NCBI RefSeq assembly: GCF_036289385.1
Contig: NZ_JAYFFH010000001.1
Location: forward strand, 310,001 to 374,000
Length of the DNA stretch: 64,000 nucleotides
DNA from: Anaerofustis butyriciformans
GTDB taxonomy: Bacteria > Bacillota > Clostridia > Eubacteriales > Anaerofustaceae
Direction of reading: 5' to 3'
Positions 52,023 to 60,978 of this stretch are shown one piece after another (position 1 is the stretch's first letter; the number at the start of each line of letters is the position of its first letter). The notes under the pieces are model-generated. The model was not told where the DNA came from, made no database searches, and saw only the letters and a program-made list of their open reading frames with translations. The position numbers and the translations under genes are program-made.

Positions 52023-52616
52023 TTACATTTCCTTTAATCTTATAATTTCAGGATAAATTTCTTTTTTGCATATTTCTACAAAATCTTCACTGGTAAGTTT
52101 TTTACCGTAATATTTATCTAAATATATAGGCTTTCCATAATTAATGGTAAGAGGTTTTCTGAACTTATATTCACCTCTAATACCAACAGGAACAACTGGA
52201 ACTTTCATTCTTGTTGCCAAAAGAACAAGTCCGCCTTTTGGTTCAAGCATTTTTTTGTCTGTTTTATTTCTTGTTCCTTCAGGGAAAAGCCCCAAAACTT
52301 CTTTATTTTTTAAAACTTTTATTGCACTTTTTATTGCAACAATGTCATTATCTTCTCTTCTAACAGGTATTGCATATACTTTATGTAAAAACCAATTTAA
52401 AAATTTAGATTTAAATAAGACATCTTTTGCCATAAAATGGAGATGTCTTCCTTTAATTTGCACAGCCATAACAACAGGGTCCCAAATATGGATATGGTTA
52501 CCTGAAATTATGTAACCTTCATCTTCACTCGGAAGATTTTCAAGCCCTGTTATTTCGACTTTATATAAAATTTTACATAAAACCTTTATTATTGGTCTTA
52601 AAAAATCATATAACAT
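52023..52616 (-). CDS. plsC: 1-Acyl-sn-glycerol-3-phosphate acyltransferase
   Basis: A 197-residue membrane-associated acyltransferase that makes phosphatidic acid. The catalytic motif is GNHIHIWDPVVM (N-H-x4-D) near residue 36, followed by the substrate motif FPEGTRN near 115 and VPVVPVGIRG near 140. An N-terminal hydrophobic helix anchors it. One base separates its stop from ispH. SD AGGTAG. Confidence 0.94.
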   Translation of the reverse strand: MLYDFLRPIIKVLCKILYKVEITGLENLPSEDEGYIISGNHIHIWDPVVMAVQIKGRHLHFMAKDVLFKSKFLNWFLHKVYAIPVRREDNDIVAIKSAIKVLKNKEVLGLFPEGTRNKTDKKMLEPKGGLVLLATRMKVPVVPVGIRGEYKFRKPLTINYGKPIYLDKYYGKKLTSEDFVEICKKEIYPEIIRLKEM

Positions 52617-52626
52617 ACACTACCTA

Positions 52627-53280
52627 CTAACCGTTTACTTTATTTATTATAAAATCAACTACTTCATCTATTGTCATATCTGATGTATCAATTACTGTTG
52701 CGTCTTCACAAACAACAAGAGGGTCAACTTCTCTGTTTTTGTCGTTTTCATCTCTTAATCTTATATCTTCTAAAATATCATCATATGGAACTTCTTTTCC
52801 TCTTTCAATATTTTGAAGGTATCTTCTTTTTGCTCTTTCTTCTGCTGATGCATCCATATAAAACTTAAATTCTGCATCCGGAAGAACAACGCTTCCAATA
52901 TCTCTTCCGTCCATTATAACGCTTTTGCCTTTTGAGATATCTCTTTGAATATTTACCATTCTTTCTCTTACTTCTTTTATTGCAGCGTATTTAGAAACGT
53001 TTTTATCTATATTTTCAAATCTTATTTCTTTTGTTACGTTTTTGCCGTTTACAAAAATTTCATCTTTATCAAGTACAAGATCAATGTTTTCAAGAAGTTT
53101 TATAATATTTTCCTTATCATCACTTTCAACATTGTTTTCAAGTGCATAATAAGTAAAAGCTCTATACATAGAACCTGTATCAAGATAAGTAATATTAAGT
53201 TTTTTTGCGATTATTTTTGCTATTGTACTTTTACCTGATCCAGCAGGTCCATCAATTGCTATATTTATTATTTTACTCAT
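52627..53280 (-). CDS. cmk: Cytidylate kinase
   Basis: A 217-residue P-loop kinase that phosphorylates CMP and dCMP. Walker A is IDGPAGSGKSTIAK at residue 9, followed by TYLDTGSMYRAFT, MDGRDIGSVVLPDAEFKFYMDAS and AKRRYLQN. The operon order cmk-plsC-ispH/S1 is typical of Clostridia and Thermoanaerobacter. Ten bases separate it from plsC. Confidence 0.97.
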   Translation of the reverse strand: MSKIINIAIDGPAGSGKSTIAKIIAKKLNITYLDTGSMYRAFTYYALENNVESDDKENIIKLLENIDLVLDKDEIFVNGKNVTKEIRFENIDKNVSKYAAIKEVRERMVNIQRDISKGKSVIMDGRDIGSVVLPDAEFKFYMDASAEERAKRRYLQNIERGKEVPYDDILEDIRLRDENDKNREVDPLVVCEDATVIDTSDMTIDEVVDFIINKVNG

Positions 53281-53353
53281 TAGTAAACCTCAAATTCTGA
53301 TAAATACTTATAAAATATTATATAATATCTTTTTAATTTTAACAAGTATTTAA

Positions 53354-53782
53354 TTATATTTTAACACTAAAAAGTTTGTTTATACCTTTGTTAAATTCGT
53401 ACTTTTCATTAACCATTGGAGATTTTATATTATCAGAAACCTTTAATACAAGTACACTTAATTTATCTTCTTTAAAGTTTCTAAGATCCACTTCCACAAC
53501 ATCTTTATCGCTTACGGCAAGAGTCATTATATTATTCTTTAAAGTATAATTAAAATCTTCTTCTCCGTTTACAAGTATTTTTACTCCGTCACTTTCACTA
53601 AAAGACATTTTTATTACGCCTGCTTGTAAATAATTACTGGAATTTACCAGTTTTGTCTGTTCATTTGAAGTACTGCTTACAGTAGATATTATTTCGTTTT
53701 TATCCAAAATATTAAGCCCAATACATAAAATACTTAAAACAACAATTAAACTTACTATAAATTTTTCAAATTTATATATCAT
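53354..53782 (-). CDS. Unknown membrane-anchored protein, 142 aa
   Basis: One N-terminal membrane helix (about residues 8-25) and an extracytoplasmic part of about 110 residues without cysteines, rich in Val, Ser and Asp, probably beta-strands (GVKILVNGEEDFNYTLKNN, ITVLVLKVSDN-like). No family is recognised. It is downstream of spoVAE on the same strand, 74 bases away, and might belong to the forespore-expressed group; that is a guess. No SD of note except GGTGA near the start. Confidence 0.6.
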   Translation of the reverse strand: MIYKFEKFIVSLIVVLSILCIGLNILDKNEIISTVSSTSNEQTKLVNSSNYLQAGVIKMSFSESDGVKILVNGEEDFNYTLKNNIMTLAVSDKDVVEVDLRNFKEDKLSVLVLKVSDNIKSPMVNEKYEFNKGINKLFSVKI

Positions 53783-53856
53783 TTTATCACCTGTTTCCTC
53801 TTTAAAATTTTATGTCAGCACTTAAAAAAAATACTTGTAAAGTTAATAAATAATTT

Positions 53857-54213
53857 TTATTTTTTTGTTTTTGGAGAAAAAATAAACGCAAAAAAATATC
53901 CAAAAATTATTGCTGCGGTAATCCCTCCTGCCGTAGCCGTAAGAGGGCCTGTTAATATTCCAATAATTCCGTCTTGTTTTACCTGAAGAATGGTTCCTTT
54001 TACCAGAGAATAACCAAAACCTGTTAAAGGAACTGTCGCTCCTGCCTTTCCAAATTGTACTATGGGTTCATATAATCCAATAGCCGTTAAAATAACACCC
54101 ATAACTATATATATTACAAGAATTTGTCCAGAAACAAGCTTTGTATTATCCATTATAATTTGTGCTATAAGACAAAGTATCCCACCTGTTATAAATACGT
54201 TTAAATATTCCAT
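53857..54213 (-). CDS. spoVAE: Stage V sporulation protein AE (SpoVAEB type)
   Basis: A 118-residue membrane protein with three to four helices and the family blocks FITGGILCLIAQIIMD, IVMGVILTAIGLYEPIVQFGKAGATVPLTGFG and GPLTATAGGITAAIIFGYFFA. Part of the SpoVA channel that moves calcium dipicolinate into the forespore and out during germination. The start is the ATG at 54213 behind AAAGGAG; an upstream in-frame ATG lies inside spoVAD. It resembles SpoVAC at the VPLTGFG-SGSVPITGFAN-type block. Confidence 0.93.
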   Translation of the reverse strand: MEYLNVFITGGILCLIAQIIMDNTKLVSGQILVIYIVMGVILTAIGLYEPIVQFGKAGATVPLTGFGYSLVKGTILQVKQDGIIGILTGPLTATAGGITAAIIFGYFFAFIFSPKTKK

Positions 54214-54223
54214 AAAAACTCCT

Positions 54224-55240
54224 TTAATATTTATTTTCAATAGATACTGCATGTGCAATGCAAGGAATGTTTTCCTTTTGTCCCGTAGAGACAGGACTTA
54301 AAAGAGCACCTGTTGCCACAAGCAAAATATTGTTTAACTCTTTTTTTAAAAGTTTATCGTATAGAAAAGAACAAAATACGCTTGCACTGCATCCTGCACC
54401 GCTTCCTCCGCTTACAACATCTTGATTCTTTGTGTCGTATATAAGCATTCCGCAGTCTTTGTATATATTTTCTATATTTACTCCTTTTTTTCTTAAAAAG
54501 TCCTTGGCGATATTGTATCCCACAATACCCAAATCACCTGTAATTATTAAATCGTAATCTTGTGGTGATTTGTCTATATCTTCTAAATGAGTAATAATTG
54601 TATCACAAGCGGCAATAGCCATTGCGCTTCCCATATCATTTGGGTCATTTTGCTCAAAATCCATAACTTTTCCTATTGTCATATGTGTTATTATTGGTTT
54701 ATTTGTTACATTTTTATTTAACAGTACACAACCGCTCCCCGTAACAGTTCTTTGAGCAGTGGGCGGAGACTGAGTTCCGAGTTCCAAAGGGTATCTATAC
54801 TGTCTCTCTGCCGTTGAAAAATGGCTTGTAGCACTTATTATAGCAGTATCTATAAAGTCACCGTCTAAAAGCGTTGAAGCTGTCTGAAGAGCCTCTACAA
54901 AAGTAGAACATGCGTTATAAACACCCCAGTAAGGAATTTTTAAATCTCTTGCAGTAAGATTTGTAGTTATAATTTGATTTAATAAATCCCCGCCTATATA
55001 GATATCTATATCACTTTGTTTTAAATTGTTCTTTTCCATCACTGCAAGAATATTTTTAAGGCACATCTGATGTTCTGCTTTTTCATAAGAATTCTGCCCG
55101 AGTAAATCATCTTTAATAATTTCATTAAAATAACTTCTTAAGGGACCTTCTCCTTCCATTGGTCCAACTATGGCTCTGGTATCTGAAATTGATATTAAAT
55201 TATCAAATTTATAAGTTTGCTTTCCAAGTTTTTTACTCAT
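54224..55240 (-). CDS. spoVAD: Stage V sporulation protein AD
   Basis: A 338-residue soluble protein with the fold of ketoacyl synthases, which binds dipicolinic acid. Landmarks are GPMEGEGPLRSYF at the N-terminus, YWGVYNACSTFVEAL with the conserved ACST, SHFSTAERQYRYPLELG, and the C-terminal GGSGAGCSASVF. With SpoVAC and SpoVAE it forms the minimal clostridial SpoVA set. The SD is GAGG; it ends 11 bases before spoVAE. Confidence 0.96.
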   Translation of the reverse strand: MSKKLGKQTYKFDNLISISDTRAIVGPMEGEGPLRSYFNEIIKDDLLGQNSYEKAEHQMCLKNILAVMEKNNLKQSDIDIYIGGDLLNQIITTNLTARDLKIPYWGVYNACSTFVEALQTASTLLDGDFIDTAIISATSHFSTAERQYRYPLELGTQSPPTAQRTVTGSGCVLLNKNVTNKPIITHMTIGKVMDFEQNDPNDMGSAMAIAACDTIITHLEDIDKSPQDYDLIITGDLGIVGYNIAKDFLRKKGVNIENIYKDCGMLIYDTKNQDVVSGGSGAGCSASVFCSFLYDKLLKKELNNILLVATGALLSPVSTGQKENIPCIAHAVSIENKY

Positions 55241-55243
55241 TAT

Positions 55244-55690
55244 CTACCTCGTTAAAATAAAATATATAAGCCCTACGATAGAACTTGATGTAATCCCAAA
55301 TACAATAACAGGACCTGCAATTTTAAACATATTTGCTGCCATTCCGAAAATATATCCTTCTTTGCTGTATTCCATGGCACAAGATACAACACTATTCGCA
55401 AAGCCTGTTATTGGAACTATAGAACCTGCTCCGGCTTTTTTTCCTATATTATCGTAAACACCTATACCGGTTAAAAAAGAACCGATAAATACAAGTACAA
55501 TAGATGTCATATTTGATGCTTCAGTTATAGAAAATCCTTTCATAGAAAAAAAATCATTTATTATTTGTCCTATAATACAAATAAATCCTCCTACTAAAAA
55601 TGACATTATTAAATGACTTTTCTTAGGCTTTGGTTTGTTTTCCTTAACTATTTTTTTATATTGTTTTATATTTTTTTCGTTGGTTTCCAT
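55244..55690 (-). CDS. spoVAC: Stage V sporulation protein AC
   Basis: A 148-residue membrane protein. After a basic N-terminus (KPKPKKSHLIMSF) come helices with the blocks FLVGGFICIIGQIINDFF, TGIGVYDNIGKKAGAGSIVPITGFANSVVSCAMEYS and GPVIVFGITSSSIVGLIYF. SpoVAC acts as a mechanosensitive channel in dipicolinate movement. It starts 63 bases after sigF; a stem-loop over the sigF end may separate their transcription. SD GGGAG. Confidence 0.95.
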   Translation of the reverse strand: METNEKNIKQYKKIVKENKPKPKKSHLIMSFLVGGFICIIGQIINDFFSMKGFSITEASNMTSIVLVFIGSFLTGIGVYDNIGKKAGAGSIVPITGFANSVVSCAMEYSKEGYIFGMAANMFKIAGPVIVFGITSSSIVGLIYFILTR

Positions 55691-55730
55691 ATCTTTCTCC
55701 CAAAAATAAATTTATTTATATTTTTACCCA

Positions 55731-55772
55731 AAAAAAGAAAAACTTTCAAAAATTTAATTTTCAAAAGTTTTT
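55731..55772 (-). terminator. Possible terminator at the sigF end
   Basis: On the minus strand AAAACTTTTGAAAATT can pair with the following ATTTTTGAAAGTTTT region, with T residues after it. It overlaps the sigF stop. The A/T-only stem is weaker than others in the window. Confidence 0.5.
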
Positions 55773-56506
55773 TTCATATTTTCTATTATTTTCTTTTCTA
55801 GTCTAGATACCTGAACTTGAGAAAGTCCCAAAATTTCTGCAATTTGTGTTTGTGTTTTATTTTTAAAATACCTTAAAACAATTATCTGCCTGTCTCTTTT
55901 ATTTAAACTCATTATTGCGTTTTTAAGATCAAGCCTTTCTATAATCATTTCATTATTATCTTTTTCATCTTTAATTTTATCCATAAGTAAGACTTTTGTT
56001 TTATCTTTGTTTGTCAGTTCTTTATTAAGTGATTCAGGCTGTCTGCAAGCTTCAAAAGCCATAATTAAATCTTCTTTTGATACACCTATTTTTTCACTTA
56101 AATAATTTACATCAGGTTCTTCACCATTTAATTTTATATATTCTTCTCTTATTTTTCTTGATTTAAGATATATTGTTTTTAAATTCCTTGCTACTTTTAT
56201 TATTCCTTCATCTCTAAAATACCTTTTATATTCTCCGTTTATTACATACACCGCATAAGTAGAAAACTTTGTGCAAAAGGAAAAATCAAATTTTTTTATT
56301 GCTTTAATTAGTCCTATTGCTCCTATTTGAAATAAATCTTCATATTGTACGTTATAAGATAAATATCTTTTTAATATTGAATTAATAAGCGGAGTGTTTA
56401 TTATGGTAAGTTCTTCTAAAGCATTTTTATCACCTTGTTGTGCATTTATTATAAGTTCTTTTACTTCATCTGAAAAATAATCTATTTTTACAGACTCGTT
56501 ACTCAT
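55754..56506 (-). CDS. sigF: Sporulation sigma factor F
   Basis: A 250-residue sigma-70 family factor for early forespore transcription. Region 2 (NSILKRYLSYNVQYEDLFQIGAIGLIKAIKKFD, FSTYAVYVINGEYKRYFRD), region 3 (LNGEEPDVNYLSEKIGVSKEDLI) and region 4 (LNKRDRQIIVLRYFKNKTQTQIAEILGLSQVQVSRLEKKI) are present. There is no pro-sequence. It overlaps spoIIAB by eight bases, keeping the spoIIAA-spoIIAB-sigF order of all endospore formers. Confidence 0.97.
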   Translation of the reverse strand: MSNESVKIDYFSDEVKELIINAQQGDKNALEELTIINTPLINSILKRYLSYNVQYEDLFQIGAIGLIKAIKKFDFSFCTKFSTYAVYVINGEYKRYFRDEGIIKVARNLKTIYLKSRKIREEYIKLNGEEPDVNYLSEKIGVSKEDLIMAFEACRQPESLNKELTNKDKTKVLLMDKIKDEKDNNEMIIERLDLKNAIMSLNKRDRQIIVLRYFKNKTQTQIAEILGLSQVQVSRLEKKIIENMKKTFEN

Positions 56507-56960
56507 TTTGATATGTATCCTTTGAAGATATTTTTTTGCTCATAATTAAACTTGTACCTTCTCCATATCTAGATTCTATTTCAAGTGTATCCATAAAGCT
56601 TTCCATAATAGTAAATCCAAGCCCAGACCTTTCAAGCTCCGGTTTTGAAGTGTAAAGAGGTTCTTTTGCCTTTTTAATATCCTCTATCCCAATTCCTTTA
56701 TCTATTATTTTTATTGTTACTTCATTTTCTTTTATATATGCTTCCATTGTTATAAGGTTATCTGATTTATTGTTATAACCATGTATTATAGAATTTGTAA
56801 CTGCCTCCGAGACACTTGTTTTTATATCGTTTAATTCTTCCATTGATGGATTTAGAGACAGAATAAAGCTTGAAATAATAAGCCTTGCCAACGATTCGTT
56901 TTCTGATATGCTTTTAAACTGAACATTTAAGTAGTTTTCTATGTTTTTACCTGTTTTCAT
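56499..56960 (-). CDS. spoIIAB: Anti-sigma F factor, serine kinase
   Basis: A 153-residue GHKL-type ATPase. The N-box is IKTSVSEAVTNSIIHGYNN (Glu and Asn), G1 is KIIDKGIGIEDIKKA (D-x-G-x-G) and G2 is RSGLGFTIMESFMD. It holds sigma F inactive and phosphorylates SpoIIAA. It overlaps spoIIAA by 14 bases and sigF by 8, indicating tightly coupled translation. Confidence 0.96.
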   Translation of the reverse strand: MKTGKNIENYLNVQFKSISENESLARLIISSFILSLNPSMEELNDIKTSVSEAVTNSIIHGYNNKSDNLITMEAYIKENEVTIKIIDKGIGIEDIKKAKEPLYTSKPELERSGLGFTIMESFMDTLEIESRYGEGTSLIMSKKISSKDTYQNE

Positions 56961-57291
56961 ATTTGTTTATTCCTTCCTGTAAAGTTTTAAATAAATCGAA
57001 AATTGAAAGTATTCCCGACATTCTAAGTATTCTTATTATCTGTTCATCTCTTGTAACAATACCGCATTCTCCATTTCTCTTCTTTATTTGTCTAAATCTA
57101 CCCATAAATAACCCTATACCTGCAGAGTCCATAAATGTAACTTTGCTTAAATCAAAAATAAGGTGGTTTATTTCTTTTTTGCATAATACATAATCAATAT
57201 TTTCTCTTATATCATTTGTTACATGATCGTCTAAATCTCCCAAAATGGAAACAATAAGGATATTGTTTCTTATTGTTATTTCAAAGTTCAT
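56947..57291 (-). CDS. spoIIAA: Anti-anti-sigma factor
   Basis: A 114-residue STAS domain. The phosphorylation site is Ser in the motif LSKVTFMDSAGIGLFMGRF (Asp-Ser-Ala-Gly-Ile), as in B. subtilis SpoIIAA. Unphosphorylated protein frees sigma F from SpoIIAB. The start is the ATG at 57291 behind GAGAGG; an in-frame codon at 57318 would put the SD inside the gene. I could not assign a sigma H promoter or Spo0A boxes with confidence upstream. Confidence 0.95.
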   Translation of the reverse strand: MNFEITIRNNILIVSILGDLDDHVTNDIRENIDYVLCKKEINHLIFDLSKVTFMDSAGIGLFMGRFRQIKKRNGECGIVTRDEQIIRILRMSGILSIFDLFKTLQEGINKYENR

Positions 57292-57387
57292 TTTTATACC
57301 TCTCAATATTATTTTCACCTACAAGATATTATCAAAATCGGAATGTAGAAATTTGGAAAAAAAGAATAAAAGTACATATTAAAAATA

Positions 57388-57412
57388 TAAAAAAAGCAGG
57401 CATAACCTGCTT
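57388..57412 (-). terminator. Orphan terminator upstream of spoIIAA
   Basis: On the minus strand AAGCAGG (57406-57412) pairs with CCTGCTT (57394-57400), followed by seven T. The permease gene upstream already has its own terminator at 57590-57622, so this hairpin ends some other transcript or adds insulation. The bases in between (57413-57589) are very AT-rich and hold no gene I can support. Confidence 0.75.
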
Positions 57413-57589
57413 AAAATAAAAATATTAATATAAACCTTATATAATCTAATATATTATAATTGAATCATTTATTAGCTATATTAATTATAATCTTTTAAAA
57501 ATAAGAATGTATATGTTCATTTCTTTATATAAATATAATTAATTTATAAAATTTTCTAATCCTACCTAAAATATAATTTTTATATTTAA

Positions 57590-57622
57590 TAAAAAAAGAC
57601 AGATACAATGTATCTGTCTTTT
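57590..57622 (-). terminator. Terminator after the NCS2 permease gene
   Basis: AAAAGACAGATACA pairs with TGTATCTGTCTTTT (57611-57622 with 57595-57607), T residues follow on the minus strand. Confidence 0.9.
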
Positions 57623-57633
57623 ATATATTATCC

Positions 57634-58977
57634 TTATAGTATTGCAAGATAAATTACAAATATAACAAGTAATACCCATGTAATTGCATTGATTTCTTTT
57701 GCTTTACCTGTAAATACTTTAGATATTGCATAGAAAAGGAAACCAACAGCGATACCATTTGAAATTGAGTAAGAAAGAACCATTGTAATAATTGTTAAAA
57801 ATGCAGCAACAGCAGTTGCAATATCTTCCCATTCAATTTCTTTTAATTGTTGAGCCATTAAAACACCAACGATGATAAGTGGTGCACTTGTTACTGGAGA
57901 TAAGAATAATTCTCCAACTTGAATTGAGTTAACAACAGTTAGAAGTGGCATAAATAATACTGATAAGAAGAATAACACACCTGTTGTACAAGCTGTTAAA
58001 CCTGTTCTACCACCTGCTGCAACACCAGAACCTGATTCAACGAAAGATGTAACTGTTGATGTACCAAGAACAGCACCAACACATGTACCGATTGAATCTG
58101 CTAATAAAGCTTTTTCAATATTTTCCATTTCACCGTTTTCATCAACTAAACCGATTTTGTTACCAACAGCAACTAATGTACCTGCTGTATCGAAGAAGTC
58201 GATGAATAAGAATGTGAAGATTATCATTACAAATGATGGTTTTGTGAATAAAGTAGATAAACCACTAAAACATCCTGCAAATGTTGGCATTGTAAAATCG
58301 AATGAAACAACACCTTGAGGAAGTGCAGGCATTCCGCTTACACCAAATAATCCGGCAACAACACCTACAACAGCAGTGATAATCATTCCGTAGAATACTG
58401 CGGCATTAACCCCTTTGCAAAGTAATGCAACAGTTACTATTAAACCAAAACAAGCAAGAAGTACAGTTGGGTTTGTTAAATCGCCAAATGCAATATATGT
58501 AGATGGATCAGCAACAATAATACCTGCATTTTTAAATCCGATAAATGCAATGAAGAATCCAATACCTGCACCAATAGCTAATTTCATGTTTTTAGAAATA
58601 GAATTGATAATTGCTTTTCTAATTCCCGTAACAGAAATAATCAAGAAGATTATACCTGAAATCAAAACGGCTGCTAAAGCTTCTTGCCATGTATATCCAA
58701 AAGTTAAACAAGCTGTATATGTAAAGAAAGCATTAACCCCCATTCCAGGAGCTAATCCAACTGGATAGTTTGCAAGTAGACCCATAATAACACTTGCTAT
58801 ACCTGATGAAATGGCAGTAGCCAAAAATACTGATTGAAAATCCATTCCGGTTTCTGCTAACATTCCAGGGTTAACACCTAAAATATAAGCCATAGTAAGG
58901 AAAGTTGTTAAACCAGCGATAAGTTCAGTTTTAACGTTTGTTCCTTTAGCATTAAGTTTAAATAATTTCTCGAACAT
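57634..58977 (-). CDS. NCS2/AzgA-family purine permease
   Basis: A 447-residue membrane protein with about twelve helices. Conserved AzgA-type blocks are ELIAGLTTFLTMAYILGVNPGMLAETGMD at the N-terminus, GLAPGMGVNAFFTYT, IGAGIGFFIAFIGFKNAGI, FLFIDFFDTAGTLVAVGNKIGLVDENG and GTSTVTSFVESGSGVAAGGRTGLT. Relatives PbuG and PbuO import hypoxanthine, guanine or adenine by proton symport. The short leader shows no purine riboswitch. The gene has its own promoter and terminator. Confidence 0.94.
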   Translation of the reverse strand: MFEKLFKLNAKGTNVKTELIAGLTTFLTMAYILGVNPGMLAETGMDFQSVFLATAISSGIASVIMGLLANYPVGLAPGMGVNAFFTYTACLTFGYTWQEALAAVLISGIIFLIISVTGIRKAIINSISKNMKLAIGAGIGFFIAFIGFKNAGIIVADPSTYIAFGDLTNPTVLLACFGLIVTVALLCKGVNAAVFYGMIITAVVGVVAGLFGVSGMPALPQGVVSFDFTMPTFAGCFSGLSTLFTKPSFVMIIFTFLFIDFFDTAGTLVAVGNKIGLVDENGEMENIEKALLADSIGTCVGAVLGTSTVTSFVESGSGVAAGGRTGLTACTTGVLFFLSVLFMPLLTVVNSIQVGELFLSPVTSAPLIIVGVLMAQQLKEIEWEDIATAVAAFLTIITMVLSYSISNGIAVGFLFYAISKVFTGKAKEINAITWVLLVIFVIYLAIL

Positions 58978-59018
58978 TATGTTCCTCCCTAAAATTTTAT
59001 AAATACTAACGAGACCCC

Positions 59019-59047
59019 ATTATAACACGTTTTCTTCACCTCTACAA
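59019..59047 (-). promoter_or_regulatory. Promoter of the NCS2 permease gene
   Basis: On the minus strand TTGTAG (59042-59047) and TATAAT (59019-59024), 17-bp spacer, about 45 bases before the start codon. The leader is too short for a purine riboswitch. Confidence 0.78.
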
Positions 59048-59101
59048 TATACTTTTTTCACAAAAGTTGCAAATTTTTTACATTTTTTGATTTTTTTTAC
59101 A

Positions 59102-59130
59102 AAAAAACAGTGCAAAAGCACTGTTTTTTA
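59102..59130. terminator. Terminator after aroQ
   Basis: AAAAAACAGTGC (59102-59113) pairs perfectly with GCACTGTTTTTT (59118-59129). A and T tracts would allow action in both directions; on the minus strand it ends the aroQ cluster. Confidence 0.9.
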
Positions 59131-59134
59131 TAAT

Positions 59135-59557
59135 TTATAGTAAATCCATGGCAATAAGATAACCGTTAAGGCCTTTTCCTATTACTCTGTCAGTTGCCAC
59201 ATAAGATACATATGAAAGCTTTCTGAACTCTTCTCTTTCACTTATATCACTTATATGGACTTCAATTATTTTGCCTTTAAACATTTTTAACGCATCAAGT
59301 ATCCCTACGGATGTATGAGTATAAGCAGCAGGATTAATGATAATGTCATCAAATTCATCCAGTGCTTGTTGGATTTTTGTTATTATGCTTCCTTCACTGT
59401 TTGATTGATATATTTCAACATTATATCCTAGCTCTTTCGCTTTTTTATTTATAATACCACAAAGATACTCATAATTTTCACTCCCATAAAAATCCTTTTC
59501 TCTTCTTCCAAGCATGTTCAAATTTGGACCGTTAATTACAAGAACTTTTTTTCCCAT
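59135..59557 (-). CDS. aroQ: Type II 3-dehydroquinate dehydratase
   Basis: A 140-residue enzyme of the shikimate pathway. The start VLVINGPNLNMLGRREKDFYG, with the catalytic Arg and Tyr on the lid, the SNSEGSIITKIQ block, NPAAYTHTSVGILDAL (His) and VHISDISEREEFR (His) are all present and complete. No other aro gene is in the window. Twenty bases separate it from the SPFH gene. Confidence 0.96.
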   Translation of the reverse strand: MGKKVLVINGPNLNMLGRREKDFYGSENYEYLCGIINKKAKELGYNVEIYQSNSEGSIITKIQQALDEFDDIIINPAAYTHTSVGILDALKMFKGKIIEVHISDISEREEFRKLSYVSYVATDRVIGKGLNGYLIAMDLL

Positions 59558-59576
59558 TCATATCACCTTATTTTAT

Positions 59577-60518
59577 TTATTTTTTATCAATGTTTTCATC
59601 GTCTACTGTTTCTTTAAGTGATGCAAGAAGACCTGATAAGTTTTGAATTTCTGAAGGAACAATAATCTTTGTTGCTCTTCCTTTTGAAACTTCGCTGAAT
59701 GTATCCATTGATTTTAAAGCAAGATATTCTTTTGTTGCTTTTGCTTCGTTAATCATTCTGATACCTTCTGCATTTGCTTGTTGAATTCTGATAACAGCTT
59801 CAGCGTCCCCTTCTGCAATTTTAATTTTACTTTGTTTTTCTGCTTCAGCTTGTAAAATTGCAGCTTCTTTTGCAGCCTCTGCACTAAGAATTTTAGCTTC
59901 TTTTTCACCTTCTGCTATAAGAATTGCACTTTTCTTTTCACCTTCCGCTCTAAGAATACTTTCTCTTCTTTCTCTTTCTGCTTTCATTTGTTTTTCCATT
60001 GCGTCTTGTATTTCTCTTGGCGGTAAAATGTTTTTAAGTTCAACTCTGTTTACTTTAATTCCCCAAGGGTCAGTTGCTTCATCAAGAATAACTCTAAGTT
60101 TTGAATTTACAACGTCACGGCTTGTTAATGTTTCATCAAGTTCCATTTCCCCTATTATATTTCTAAGAGTTGTTGCAGTTAAAACTTCAATAGCTTGAAT
60201 AGGTCTTTCAACTCCGTAAGTATAAAGTTTAGGGTCTGTTATTTGAAAATAAACAACAGTATCAATCTGCATTGTTACGTTATCTTTTGTAATAACCGGT
60301 TGTGGCGGGAAATCAATTACTTGTTCTTTTAAAGAAACTTTCTTTGCAATAACCTCGATAAAAGGTATTTTAATATGAAGTCCCGTTTGCCATGTTGTAT
60401 AATATGAACCAAGTCTTTCAATAACATAAGCATAAGACTGTGCAACGATTTTGACGTTTGCAATAAGAAGTGCCATAAGCAGAATTATAAGTAGTACAAA
60501 TAATATAAAACCAAACAT
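59577..60518 (-). CDS. SPFH/band-7 protein (stomatin-like, QmcA type)
   Basis: A 313-residue protein: one N-terminal membrane helix (residues 2-22), a band-7 domain (YVIERLGSYYTTWQTGLHIKIPFIEVIAKKVSLKEQ), then a long Ala/Glu/Lys-rich coiled coil (about 185-255) and a short tail. Members form rings in membrane microdomains and work with NfeD partners on membrane fluidity or quality control. An NfeD-type gene is directly upstream, as expected. SD AGGAGGG. Confidence 0.93.
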   Translation of the reverse strand: MFGFILFVLLIILLMALLIANVKIVAQSYAYVIERLGSYYTTWQTGLHIKIPFIEVIAKKVSLKEQVIDFPPQPVITKDNVTMQIDTVVYFQITDPKLYTYGVERPIQAIEVLTATTLRNIIGEMELDETLTSRDVVNSKLRVILDEATDPWGIKVNRVELKNILPPREIQDAMEKQMKAERERRESILRAEGEKKSAILIAEGEKEAKILSAEAAKEAAILQAEAEKQSKIKIAEGDAEAVIRIQQANAEGIRMINEAKATKEYLALKSMDTFSEVSKGRATKIIVPSEIQNLSGLLASLKETVDDENIDKK

Positions 60519-60531
60519 TTTTATCCCTCCT

Positions 60532-60978
60532 TTAGTCTATGTTTTTTACAATAAGATGTACACCTTCTATTTTTTCGACTTTAACCTCTTTGTTTTCTTT
60601 TATTATTTCACCATTTAAACTTTTCGCTGACCAAACTTGTCCTTTTATCTTTACCTGTCCTACTGCATCCATATTGTTTATTTCAACTATCACAACTCCA
60701 TTTTCTCCAATTAAACTGTTTGCGTTTAAATGAACTATATCCTTTTTTATATATTTATGATATAGAGGATAAGTGATAAGCAGTAAAACAACCGAAACAA
60801 TAAAAAACACTATAACTTGTGTTACAATTTGAAATCCGCTGAAATTTAAAATAAGTGCAACAAGACTTCCTCCAGCAAACCAAATAGAAACAAGCTGGGT
60901 TGTAGCAAGTTCAACTACGGTAAAGGCAACCAAAAGTATAAGCCAAATTAAAATCATGTTTTCGTTTGTAATGTTCAT
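60532..60978 (-). CDS. NfeD-family membrane protein
   Basis: A 148-residue short NfeD: three N-terminal membrane helices (about 8-25, 28-48 and 50-72) and a C-terminal OB-fold (NSLIGENGVVIVEINNMDAVGQVKIKGQVWSAKSLNGE). The conserved GxVxxxGxxWxA motif of the OB domain is present. It partners with the SPFH protein 13 bases downstream. No protease domain, unlike long NfeD. SD AAGGAG. Confidence 0.93.
   Translation of the reverse strand: MNITNENMILIWLILLVAFTVVELATTQLVSIWFAGGSLVALILNFSGFQIVTQVIVFFIVSVVLLLITYPLYHKYIKKDIVHLNANSLIGENGVVIVEINNMDAVGQVKIKGQVWSAKSLNGEIIKENKEVKVEKIEGVHLIVKNID

Noticed and set aside
58978..59050. Purine riboswitch ahead of the NCS2 permease
   Set aside because: The leader from the promoter to the SD is only about 35 bases and lacks the conserved purine aptamer blocks.
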